Shown: positions 1 to 5,602, numbered from the stretch's first letter. The stretch: 8,748 nt of DNA from Caldifarciminota bacterium (GCA_015490255.1 WFYF01000108.1:1-8748), one strand, 5' to 3'. Notes: a model not told the origin generated them from the sequence alone. A program made the numbers and translations.

Positions 1-2
1 AC

Positions 3-146
3 ATCGTGGTGCAGGTGAAAAACCTCGCGGCTTTCATGGGCAGGGAACCCCGGCTGGACCGGGATCTTCTGGACCTGGCAGCCGAGAACTACCTCACCAT
101 CCTGGACGCTTTCCGGGAGCCGGGGGATGGGGGAACTGCCGCCTGA
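3..146 (+). CDS. C-terminal end of an unidentified protein (partial, runs off left edge)
   Basis: An open frame enters from the left edge and ends at TGA 144-146, giving 47 residues. The peptide is acidic and helical in character, including a stretch reading DLLDLAAENYLTILDAF, and has protein-like codon use. The other two plus frames are worse: one stops within the first 18 bases and the other gives an implausible Gly/Pro/Arg-rich peptide. Its last 20 bases overlap the start of murQ, so the two genes are probably co-transcribed. I do not recognise the family from this tail. A sugar kinase, hydrolase or other cell-wall recycling partner would fit the context, but nothing in the peptide shows it. 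Confidence 0.6.
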   Translation: MVVQVKNLAAFMGREPRLDRDLLDLAAENYLTILDAFREPGDGGTAA

Positions 147-1068
147 AGTCCGCCGGGCCCTCCGGGAGACCCGGGATCTGTCCACGGAGGCCCTGCTTCC
201 CGAAGCGGCGCATCTGGACCGGATGGGGGTGGAAGAGATCCTGGCCCTCATCCACGGGGAAGACCGCAGGGCGTATGAGGCGGTGGGACAGGCCCTGCCC
301 CGGATTGCGGAAGCCGTGGAGCGTTATGCGGCGACTCTCCGGCGGGGCGGCCGGGTGTTCTATGTCGGGGCGGGGACGTCGGGCCGGCTGGGCGTGTTGG
401 ATGCGGCGGAGCTCTGGCCCACCTTTCGCCTGCCCTGGGACCGGGTCCAGGGCCTGGTGGCCGGTGGCGTGGGGGCGCTGGTACGGGCCCAGGAGGGGGC
501 GGAAGATCGGGAGGAGGAGGCTGAACGGGACCTCCGGGCGGTGGGCCTCACCCCGCAGGACCTGGTGATCGCCCTGGCGGCCAGCGCGCGTACGCCTTAC
601 TGCATCGGAGCCCTTCGTTATGCCCGAACGGTGGGAGCGGGCCGGATTTTTGTGGTGGCGGTCCCGGAGGAGGAGATCCCGGTGGATCGGGATCTGGCCG
701 AGATCTGGATCCCGCTGCCGGTGGGGCCAGAGGTGGTGGCGGGATCCACCCGGATGAAGGCGGCGCTGGCTCAGAAAATGGTGCTCACCATGCTCTCCAC
801 CGCGGCCATGGTGCATCTGGGTAAGGTGTACGGCAACCGGATGGTGGACCTCGTGGCCACCTCGGGCAAACTCAAAGCCCGGGCCCTCCGGATGCTGGAG
901 GCCCTGGCCGGCATCCCGCCGGAAGAAGGCTGGGATCTCCTCCGGGAAGCCGACGGATCGCTGAAGGTGGCCCTGGTGATGGCGAAGAAGGGATGCGACG
1001 CCCGAACCGCCCGCAGACTACTTGAAGAGGCCGATGGCTTCCTCCACCGGATTCTGGATGCAGAATAA
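127..1068 (+). CDS. murQ: N-acetylmuramic acid 6-phosphate etherase MurQ
   Basis: The product is 313 residues, about the usual family length. The enzyme cleaves the D-lactyl ether of MurNAc-6-phosphate to give GlcNAc-6-phosphate and lactate in cytoplasmic recycling of peptidoglycan. It carries the SIS-fold sugar-phosphate motif GAGTSGRLGVLDAAE (residues 81-95), the EGAED motif (123-127), VGPEV..GSTRMKA (199-211) and LSTAAM..LGKVYGN (223-237). By family knowledge, Glu95 and Glu123 match the two catalytic glutamates. A small C-terminal helical domain (about 262-313) has the usual GSLKVA stretch. GGGAG-like GGGAG at 115-119 sits seven bases before the ATG and supports this start, which overlaps the upstream frame by 20 bases. 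Odd points: the Cys after the first catalytic Glu is Leu, the usual ASGRTPY is ASARTPY, the usual CNPxS loop is replaced by an acidic VPEEEIP segment (179-185), and ATNxKL is ATSGKL. A divergent MurQ is likely; a related SIS-family enzyme is a less likely alternative. Confidence 0.93.
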   Translation: MGELPPEVRRALRETRDLSTEALLPEAAHLDRMGVEEILALIHGEDRRAYEAVGQALPRIAEAVERYAATLRRGGRVFYVGAGTSGRLGVLDAAELWPTFRLPWDRVQGLVAGGVGALVRAQEGAEDREEEAERDLRAVGLTPQDLVIALAASARTPYCIGALRYARTVGAGRIFVVAVPEEEIPVDRDLAEIWIPLPVGPEVVAGSTRMKAALAQKMVLTMLSTAAMVHLGKVYGNRMVDLVATSGKLKARALRMLEALAGIPPEEGWDLLREADGSLKVALVMAKKGCDARTARRLLEEADGFLHRILDAE

Positions 1069-1091
1069 ATGCGTTTTGCCCGTTGTATTTT

Positions 1092-1138
1092 TTGACAGAC
1101 CCTAAAACATCTTGACAATTCCGGCGGGGGGGTATCCT
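1092..1138 (+). promoter_or_regulatory. Candidate sigma-70-type promoter region with two tandem TTGACA boxes
   Basis: Two perfect TTGACA hexamers lie 20 bases apart, at 1092-1097 and 1112-1117. The second is followed after 15 bases by TATCCT (1133-1138), a shortened spacing. The first could use GACAAT (1114-1119) after 16 bases, which would overlap the second box. The downstream lipoprotein starts at 1175, so a transcript from the second promoter would have a leader of about 30 bases containing the AGGAGG site. The -35 matches are strong. The -10 matches are mediocre, so the exact promoter is uncertain. Confidence 0.45.
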
Positions 1139-1161
1139 TGTGATCAACCAGGGGATATCGC

Positions 1162-1167
1162 AGGAGG
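1162..1167 (+). promoter_or_regulatory. Shine-Dalgarno AGGAGG of the first lipoprotein gene
   Basis: A perfect AGGAGG lies seven bases before the ATG at 1175. It decides the start: the reading frame is open further upstream, but only the 1175 ATG gives a clean lipoprotein signal peptide at the N-terminus. Confidence 0.85.
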
Positions 1168-1174
1168 GCAGGGA

Positions 1175-1909
1175 ATGCGACAGCATATCTGGACAGTGCT
1201 GGGAGGTCTGATAATCTCCGGAATTATGGCGTGTTCCCGACCCGAAGAAGAAAAACCCGAACCTCCCCTTCCGAAGGTGGAGATGCTTCCCCCGGAACCT
1301 TTCCTCGTGGAACCCATCTTTAGGGGCCGGAACGCGGGTTCCTGGGAAAGACGGCCCTTTCAGACCCTTAACCTCCCTGATTTCGTTCTTCTGGACTCCC
1401 TGTGGCGGGCCGTTCAGGCACGGGATGATACCATCTGGACACTGACCACCCCGGCTTTCGCCGACACGGTGGTCTTTCCTCCGCTTCCCTGGCAGGGGGA
1501 AGGGTGTCAGCAGGCGGTGGACCTGCCCCTTCTCCTCTTCCCGTCCAGCGAGATCCAGTCTCCGGTATCCCCCCTGGAAATCCACATCCAGGTGCGCACG
1601 GATCAGGATCCTGTCTGGAGAGAAACGCGGCGGTGGGGAAGTCCATTCTGGATCTATCCAATGGAAGCCGACACGTCCTATGTTCCGGGTTGCATGCAGG
1701 AAGGGCCTTTCGCAGACACGGTGTATGTGTGGGGTGGCGCGGTTTGCTTCGGGGAACTGGAACCTGTGCCGGGGGATTCCATCCAGATCCGGCTGATTTT
1801 GCGGGGCGGAGACGTTGCGGGCGTGACATGGACGGTGGGATTGTGGGGAGCGGTGTGGCGGTGGCGGGAGCGCCGTGTTCGGGGAAGATCTGGACCCGGG
1901 GAAGGGTGA
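1175..1909 (+). CDS. Predicted lipoprotein of unknown function, first gene of a three-gene cassette
   Basis: The product is 244 residues. The N-terminus is a lipoprotein signal peptide: a short MRQH head, a hydrophobic core at residues 5-19, and a lipobox ending IMAC with the lipid-modified cysteine at position 20. A Pro/Glu-rich linker follows (21-49), as is usual for surface-tethered proteins. The rest is rich in beta-strand-like segments (for example 133-141, 181-192 and 201-209) with three further cysteines at 111, 173 and 191. The last 20 residues are strongly basic (WRWRERRVRGR). I recognise no enzyme motif. The stop codon overlaps the next ATG as TGATG, so translation of the two genes is probably coupled. 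Because the downstream protein has no signal peptide, the pair could also be one longer lipoprotein split by a frameshift. The open frame and the start are well supported; the function is unknown. Confidence 0.82.
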   Translation: MRQHIWTVLGGLIISGIMACSRPEEEKPEPPLPKVEMLPPEPFLVEPIFRGRNAGSWERRPFQTLNLPDFVLLDSLWRAVQARDDTIWTLTTPAFADTVVFPPLPWQGEGCQQAVDLPLLLFPSSEIQSPVSPLEIHIQVRTDQDPVWRETRRWGSPFWIYPMEADTSYVPGCMQEGPFADTVYVWGGAVCFGELEPVPGDSIQIRLILRGGDVAGVTWTVGLWGAVWRWRERRVRGRSGPGEG

Positions 1910-2832
1910 TGCGGGGAGAGACAGCGGTGGTGGACACGTTTTTCGGGTTGTTTTATCTTCCTGCGCCTTTCAACGAGCGGTATGAAACGAAAAAGCCGAA
2001 GGTTCTGGCTCGCAACCTTCCCGCACTGGGGGAGACGCTGCACCTGGTGGCGTCTGTGAACGCGGTGGAGAAAGAAACCACCCTGGCCTTTCCCCGATAT
2101 GCCCTTGTGCCTGCAGAAACCCTTCTCCAGCGTCACAACCCGCCGGTGATCCCCCTCGGGCTCACGGAAGAAGGGGTGCTGATGCAGCGTCTTCAAACGG
2201 ACGGGGTTGTGCTGGAACGCTGGCGCTGGACGGGGGGTGTGGACACCCTGGTGAATCAGCCGGGCCTGTCGTATAAATTCCGGGAGGCTGCCTATGATCG
2301 GGATGACCCTTCGCTGGTTGTGGGGGTTCCCTTCGGGGCCTCGGAGCCGGTGTTTGTGGTGTTCCATCCGGGGGGATATGTTCTGGACACGCTGGACCTT
2401 CAGGGAGAAATTGTGGATGTGGTGGACCTTCCAGGCAAACACCGGTTTCGGGTGGTGACCGCAACGTGGAAACGTGATTGGGGGAGTGCGCGGACGGAGT
2501 TGTGGGCCATGGATCTCCGCTGGGACGGACAGCGGCTGCTTCCCGACACCCTCCGGAAGCTGACAGAGTGGACCCGTGGTGATGTATTAGACCTTTCCGT
2601 GGAAGCGTTTTCTTCTCCGGACACGGGATGGAATCGCTGGGCGGTGAGTCTGGCTTCGTGTGCCGTGGAATTTTATGAGGGAGGGCGTCTTGCAGCAACG
2701 GCTCATCATTGTCCCGGGTTTGAAAACATTTTCTGGGGTCCGGATGAGAGAACCTTCATCGGGTTCTGGCTGGAAAACACGGGGAGGGAGGTGATCCAGT
2801 GGGCCGTGCGATTCAATTTGCAGGGCTTCTGA
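1909..2832 (+). CDS. Unknown beta-rich protein without signal peptide, second gene of the cassette
   Basis: The product is 307 residues, starting at the ATG that shares one base with the preceding stop (TGATG). A purine-rich GGGGAAGGG just before it could act as the ribosome binding site. No signal peptide or membrane segment is visible. The sequence alternates strand-like stretches with Gly-Gly or Asp-Gly turns: WRWTGGVDTL near 105-114, VVFHPGGYVLDTL at 150-162, DLRWDGQRL at 202-210 and EFYEGGRLAAT at 254-264. This resembles the strand-turn-strand repeats of beta-propellers, though I cannot assign a propeller family. Cysteines are at 251 and 268. It lies between two lipoprotein genes and overlaps the next by 34 bases, so it is probably translated with them. 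It may be a cytoplasmic partner, or the C-terminal part of the upstream lipoprotein if a frameshift separates them. Confidence 0.8.
   Translation: MRGETAVVDTFFGLFYLPAPFNERYETKKPKVLARNLPALGETLHLVASVNAVEKETTLAFPRYALVPAETLLQRHNPPVIPLGLTEEGVLMQRLQTDGVVLERWRWTGGVDTLVNQPGLSYKFREAAYDRDDPSLVVGVPFGASEPVFVVFHPGGYVLDTLDLQGEIVDVVDLPGKHRFRVVTATWKRDWGSARTELWAMDLRWDGQRLLPDTLRKLTEWTRGDVLDLSVEAFSSPDTGWNRWAVSLASCAVEFYEGGRLAATAHHCPGFENIFWGPDERTFIGFWLENTGREVIQWAVRFNLQGF
2787..2797 (+). promoter_or_regulatory. Extended Shine-Dalgarno site that sets the GTG start of the second lipoprotein
   Basis: GGAGGTGATCC is an 11-base match to the complement of the canonical bacterial 16S rRNA 3' end, longer than a typical site. 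Its GGAGG core ends seven bases before the GTG at 2799. The site lies inside the coding sequence of the preceding gene, so the two genes are translated from overlapping sequence, and initiation at 2799 should be strong and independent. Confidence 0.85.
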
Positions 2833-3737
2833 TTCTGCTTGCGGGGTGCGAGACCCGGGTCTCCACGGATGTGCCCGCACGTGGGACCTCCGTGGTGTGG
2901 CTCACTTATGACGAATCCGATATTCTAACGTATCCTGAAGTGGGGTTGCTGAAAATCTATCTTGCGCTTCTCCAGAGTCCCTTGCCAGAACTGGCCTCTG
3001 CTGCGGACAGCGCCCTGGATACCTTTCCTGTGGAACGGGTTCTGGAATGGGCTGAAGAAAAGGCCCGAGCGACGGGAAAGTCTCTGGATCTTACGGTTCA
3101 GCCACGACTGCTGGTGGAAGATGGCTCATGCGCGGTAGGGCGGGTGAAAGGTTCAGGTTTGCTGGCGATTCACTGGTTTTCGGCATGTGTGAAAGGCGCA
3201 AGGATTCATCCATGGATTTTTCCAGGACCCACGACTCCGGGGGAGTGTAGCGCGGAGGTGAAATACGTGGTGGATATTCTCTCTTTTATCCCTTTTGGTG
3301 AAATCGGCACGTTTGAGCTTTCTATGCATGCCAACACATTGAGCTATAACGGTGGGGGAAACATTCCTGTTTCCAGGGATACCACGTTCTCCGATCCCCT
3401 CTGGTGCGTGAATTTTCCAGGTCTTGTGACACTGATTCTGTTTTTCCGATCTCTTCCCAGAGGATTAACACCCGAGATCATCGTCAGCATCCCGGAAGAT
3501 TTCCCCGTGGATCGTATTCCGGATCCTGGTGATTACTGCGGTTATTATGGAGAAATTTCGGAGGATACAAGCGGTTACTGGATAGTCGGAGGACCGGGTT
3601 GGGCAGGTTGGGCGCGGACGCAGTTTTCTGTGGATGGGGCCTATGTCCTGCCCCCTCACGGATTCACCCGAAACTGTGATGTCGCATTGGAGATGGACGA
3701 GTCCGGAACAATTTCTCTTTCACGGGGATGCGATTAG
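2799..3737 (+). CDS. Predicted cysteine-rich lipoprotein of unknown function, third gene of the cassette
   Basis: The product is 312 residues from a GTG start chosen because of the strong ribosome binding site and because it gives a complete lipoprotein signal: a short polar head, the hydrophobic FAGLLILLAG core and the lipobox LAGC with Cys17. The mature part contains seven more cysteines (111, 130, 150, 203, 247, 293, 311), which suggests disulfides in an exported protein. It is rich in Gly, Pro and aromatic residues in its second half (for example YCGYYGE at 246-252 and GGPGWAGWAR at 264-273). A hydrophobic patch lies near 157-170. I recognise no family or catalytic motif. It overlaps the preceding gene by 34 bases. 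Base composition is noticeably lower in G+C than murQ or the downstream operon. Coding-like sequence continues past its TAG in two other frames, so the gene may once have been longer. Confidence 0.82.
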   Translation: MGRAIQFAGLLILLAGCETRVSTDVPARGTSVVWLTYDESDILTYPEVGLLKIYLALLQSPLPELASAADSALDTFPVERVLEWAEEKARATGKSLDLTVQPRLLVEDGSCAVGRVKGSGLLAIHWFSACVKGARIHPWIFPGPTTPGECSAEVKYVVDILSFIPFGEIGTFELSMHANTLSYNGGGNIPVSRDTTFSDPLWCVNFPGLVTLILFFRSLPRGLTPEIIVSIPEDFPVDRIPDPGDYCGYYGEISEDTSGYWIVGGPGWAGWARTQFSVDGAYVLPPHGFTRNCDVALEMDESGTISLSRGCD

Positions 3738-3976
3738 GCTGAGCTGGTTCCTTCCAGTTACGGTAAACTGTGGATCAGCAAAACGGATTTTCCGGACAGG
3801 CAGGAACGCTGGTGATAGGTGCTGGCTTGAAAGCGTGGGTTGACGTTCTTCTGGATATGTGGAACGCGGAAGGGAAACTTCAGCAATATGGAGTTAATAG
3901 CATAGCGCAAATATTGCTTTTCCCTCAAACGGGAGAGAGAAATGCACTCCTAGTGGTTGAACCACGAGACATTTAA
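3738..3976 (+). pseudogene. Possible decayed extension or gene remnant after the third cassette gene
   Basis: Directly after the TAG at 3735-3737 the same frame stays open for 25 codons with a protein-like peptide (AELVPSSYGKLWISKTDF...), ending at TGA 3813-3815. From about 3796 another frame reads a further protein-like peptide containing AGTLVIGAGLKAWVDVLLDM and QILLFPQTGERNALLVVEP, ending at TAA 3974-3976. That frame has no Shine-Dalgarno site before its first possible start (GTG 3770), which comes just after a TAA. One stop mutation plus one frameshift would make these pieces a C-terminal extension of the preceding lipoprotein. A small independent gene or chance open frames are alternatives. 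I do not recognise the peptide. Confidence 0.3.
3871..3925. repeat. Long bulged inverted repeat (hairpin)
   Basis: AGGGAAA (3871-3877) and AGCAATAT (3882-3889) are matched in order by ATATTGCT (3911-3918) and TTTCCCT (3919-3925). This gives 15 paired positions with a four-base bulge in the left arm and a 21-base loop. There is no T-run after it, so it is not a typical terminator. It lies within the low-G+C interval and inside the possible gene remnant. Confidence 0.6.
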
Positions 3977-4020
3977 CCTCTTTCTGACACCCAAAAATCT
4001 CGCCACCGCCTCCATGTTAG

Positions 4021-4038
4021 ACATAATGGTCATTATGT
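4021..4038. promoter_or_regulatory. Perfect AT-rich palindrome, candidate operator upstream of the pteridine reductase gene
   Basis: ACATAATGGTCATTATGT has two perfect 8-base arms around a two-base centre. It lies 66-83 bases before the ATG at 4104. The form suits a dimeric repressor such as a TetR- or MarR-type protein, though no regulator gene is present in the window. CATAAT inside each arm also resembles a -10 element, but no matching -35 is seen at 17 bases on either strand. Confidence 0.5.
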
Positions 4039-4062
4039 TTCCTGTTTGAGGTTCCGGTGCGG

Positions 4063-4086
4063 CGGCGGGTGAAGGTTCGCCTGCCG
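4063..4086 (+). repeat. Strong G+C-rich hairpin just before the pteridine reductase start
   Basis: CGGCGGGTGA (4063-4072) pairs with TCGCCTGCCG (4077-4086) around the loop AGGT: ten base pairs, two of them G-U. It ends 17 bases before the ATG. The nearest T-run (TTTT 4096-4099) is too far from the stem for a standard intrinsic terminator. It could end readthrough from the upstream cassette or control the leader of the next gene. It may also be structurally incidental. Confidence 0.45.
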
Positions 4087-4103
4087 GGCCATACCTTTTC
4101 CCC

Positions 4104-4850
4104 ATGGCGCGGATTGTGCTGACCGGTGTGCGGCGGATCGGGCGGGTGATCGGGGTTCACCTCCTGCGGGAGGGCCACGATCTGGTGGTGATCTATCGCA
4201 CCTCCAGGGACGCGGGCGAGGCGCTCCGGGAAGAGGGGAGGGTGCTGGGGCGACGGGTGGATCTGGTCCAGGCGGATCTGGCCCAGCCGGGAGAAGGGGA
4301 GCGTGCCGCGGTGGAGGCCCGGCAGGGCGGACCGGTGCAGGGGCTGGTTCACCTGGCCTCGCCCTACCGGCGGGTGCGGTTCGGAGAGGTGAAGGGCCGG
4401 GACCTGCTGGATCATTTCTATGCCATCGCCGGGAGCCTGGTGGAGATGATCCAGGTTTTCCGGGAAGATGTGAACCCCGGAGAGGCCCGGGTGCAGTTTC
4501 ACGCGGTGGTGTTCGGGGACTGGGCGGTGGACACGTCCCCCTATCCGGATTATCTTCCCTATTTTCTGGCCAAAGGAGCCCTTCACGCCGCGGTGCGGGC
4601 CCTGGCTAAAGAAATGGCCCCCTGGGGGGTGGTGAACGCCATCGCCCCGGGTCCAGTATGGCGTCCGTCGGACCTTCCGGAATCTGCGTGGGAAAAGGTC
4701 CTCCGGATGACACCCCTCCGGAGGGAGGTCTCCCTGGAGGATCTTGCCGCCATGACGCGTCTGCTGCTGTCCACCACCGCCATCACCGGGGAGGTGATCC
4801 GGATGGACGGCGGAAGGCACCTGGCCGGTTCGGGTCTGCGGTCAGACTGA
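4104..4850 (+). CDS. Short-chain dehydrogenase of the pteridine reductase type (PTR1/FolM-like)
   Basis: The product is 248 residues with a Rossmann fold. It starts with TGVRRIG (7-13), the nucleotide-binding loop. Related pteridine reductases read TGxxRRIG, so this loop is one residue short. HLAS (83-86) replaces the usual NNAS-type motif. The active site has Tyr153 and Lys157 (YFLAK). Where most such enzymes have Ser, this one has Asp139 in FGDWA, as in Leishmania PTR1 and E. coli FolM. APGPV (181-185) and GEVIRMDGG (229-237) are typical of the cofactor-side and C-terminal regions. The likely role is NADPH-dependent reduction of a dihydropterin in folate or tetrahydromonapterin metabolism; another carbonyl substrate is possible. 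No Shine-Dalgarno sequence precedes the ATG, and TACCTT (4092-4097) lies six bases before it. The gene converges on the NIF3-like gene with two bases between the stop codons. Confidence 0.85.
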   Translation: MARIVLTGVRRIGRVIGVHLLREGHDLVVIYRTSRDAGEALREEGRVLGRRVDLVQADLAQPGEGERAAVEARQGGPVQGLVHLASPYRRVRFGEVKGRDLLDHFYAIAGSLVEMIQVFREDVNPGEARVQFHAVVFGDWAVDTSPYPDYLPYFLAKGALHAAVRALAKEMAPWGVVNAIAPGPVWRPSDLPESAWEKVLRMTPLRREVSLEDLAAMTRLLLSTTAITGEVIRMDGGRHLAGSGLRSD

Positions 4851-4852
4851 CT

Positions 4853-5602
4853 TCAGGCCGGGACGTTCTCCTCAATCCAGACCACTTCCAGCCCCTGGAG
4901 TTCCAGGTGGTCTTTGAGGGCGAGGAGTCCCAGACGCTCGGTGGCATAGTGCCCCAGAAAGATCCCGTGAACCCCCGTTTCCTTCAGGGTGAAAAAGGCG
5001 CTGTAACGGGATTCTCCGGTCACGAAGGCGTCAATGTGATGGGTGAGGGCTTCTCCCAGCCCCAGCAGACCCGAGCCGGACACAAAGGCGAACCGCCGGA
5101 CGGTGGGAGGACCGTGGTTCCAGTGGAGGAGGAGAGGGGCGTCCAGCACCCGTTCCAGCAGGCGAATCAGGGAACGGACGGGCAGCGGGTGTTCCAGGGT
5201 GATGATCCGGCCCATGCCCGACAGAAAGGGCAGGGCGGTGCAGGGAATTTCCTGCTCCAGACGGCGAGCCGCCTCGGCGTTGTGACCCAGTTCGGGGTGG
5301 GCATCCATAGGAAGATGCATCGCATAGAGGGCGATGTCGTGTTGAAAGAGCAGACGCAGGCGTTTGCCCAGCACCCCGCGGGGAAGAACGTCCTGCCCTT
5401 TCCAGTAGAGCCCGTGGTGCACGATGAGAAAGTGGGCTCCCCGTCGGGCGGCCTCCTGGATGGCATGAAAACTGGCATCCACCGCCAGGGCCACCCGGTT
5501 CACCCGACCGGAGTTTTCCACCTGAAGACCGTTCAGGGAAGCGTCTTCAGGGATGGGGGGATAGAGACGGTCCAGATATTGGGCAAGGGTCCACGCGTTC
5601 AT
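4853..5602 (-). CDS. NIF3-like dinuclear metal centre protein
   Basis: The product is 249 residues, the short form of the family (no inserted middle domain). Metal-site motifs are all present: HHGLYWK (62-68), MHLPMDAHPELG (95-106) with Asp100, and near the C-terminus GHYATERLG (217-225) with His218 and Glu222. VTGESRY (194-200) is the usual preceding motif. Members form hexameric rings with two metal ions per subunit. Some are named GTP cyclohydrolase 1 type 2, but the cellular role is generally unsettled. The start at 5602 is chosen because the family N-terminus (LNGLQVE, 23-29) follows and because GGGAG lies seven bases before the ATG. It overlaps the end of hemW by 56 bases and is the last gene of the leftward operon. 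Confidence 0.93.
   Translation of the reverse strand: MNAWTLAQYLDRLYPPIPEDASLNGLQVENSGRVNRVALAVDASFHAIQEAARRGAHFLIVHHGLYWKGQDVLPRGVLGKRLRLLFQHDIALYAMHLPMDAHPELGHNAEAARRLEQEIPCTALPFLSGMGRIITLEHPLPVRSLIRLLERVLDAPLLLHWNHGPPTVRRFAFVSGSGLLGLGEALTHHIDAFVTGESRYSAFFTLKETGVHGIFLGHYATERLGLLALKDHLELQGLEVVWIEENVPA

Larger units (their letters stand above)
3738..4103. other. Gene-poor low-G+C interval between the lipoprotein cassette and the pteridine reductase gene
   Basis: This stretch of 366 bases holds no gene I can firmly support. Its G+C is low compared with its surroundings: the line 3841-3900 is about 43%. It contains the possible gene remnant (3738-3976), a bulged hairpin (3871-3925), a short GTGGT/ACCAC hairpin (3953-3965), an AT-rich palindrome (4021-4038) and a strong G+C-rich hairpin (4063-4086) just before the next gene. 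None of these has the stem plus immediate T-run of a clear intrinsic terminator. The combination suggests a boundary between transcription units. Confidence 0.6.

Noticed and set aside
1067..1093. Possible intrinsic terminator after murQ: AAATGCG (1067-1073) pairing with TGTATTT (1084-1090), followed by more T
   Set aside because: The stem is only seven pairs with two G-U pairs and little G+C, and the T-run merges into a TTGACA box, so it is too weak to call.
1126..1132. Run of seven G as a possible phase-variable tract
   Set aside because: It is short, lies in a promoter spacer, and a single such run in G+C-rich DNA is not evidence of phase variation.
1504..1908. Upstream extension of the second cassette gene to a start at 1504
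   Set aside because: It would overlap the first lipoprotein by about 400 bases, and the extra peptide is Gly/Arg/Pro-rich shadow sequence; the ATG at 1909 fits the TGATG junction.
3953..3965. Short hairpin GTGGT-TGA-ACCAC
   Set aside because: Five pairs with a three-base loop and no T-run; likely chance.
4017..4820. Minus-strand open frame of 267 codons opposite the pteridine reductase gene
   Set aside because: The plus-strand protein carries conserved active-site motifs; the opposite frame is His/Pro-rich and unlike any protein I know.
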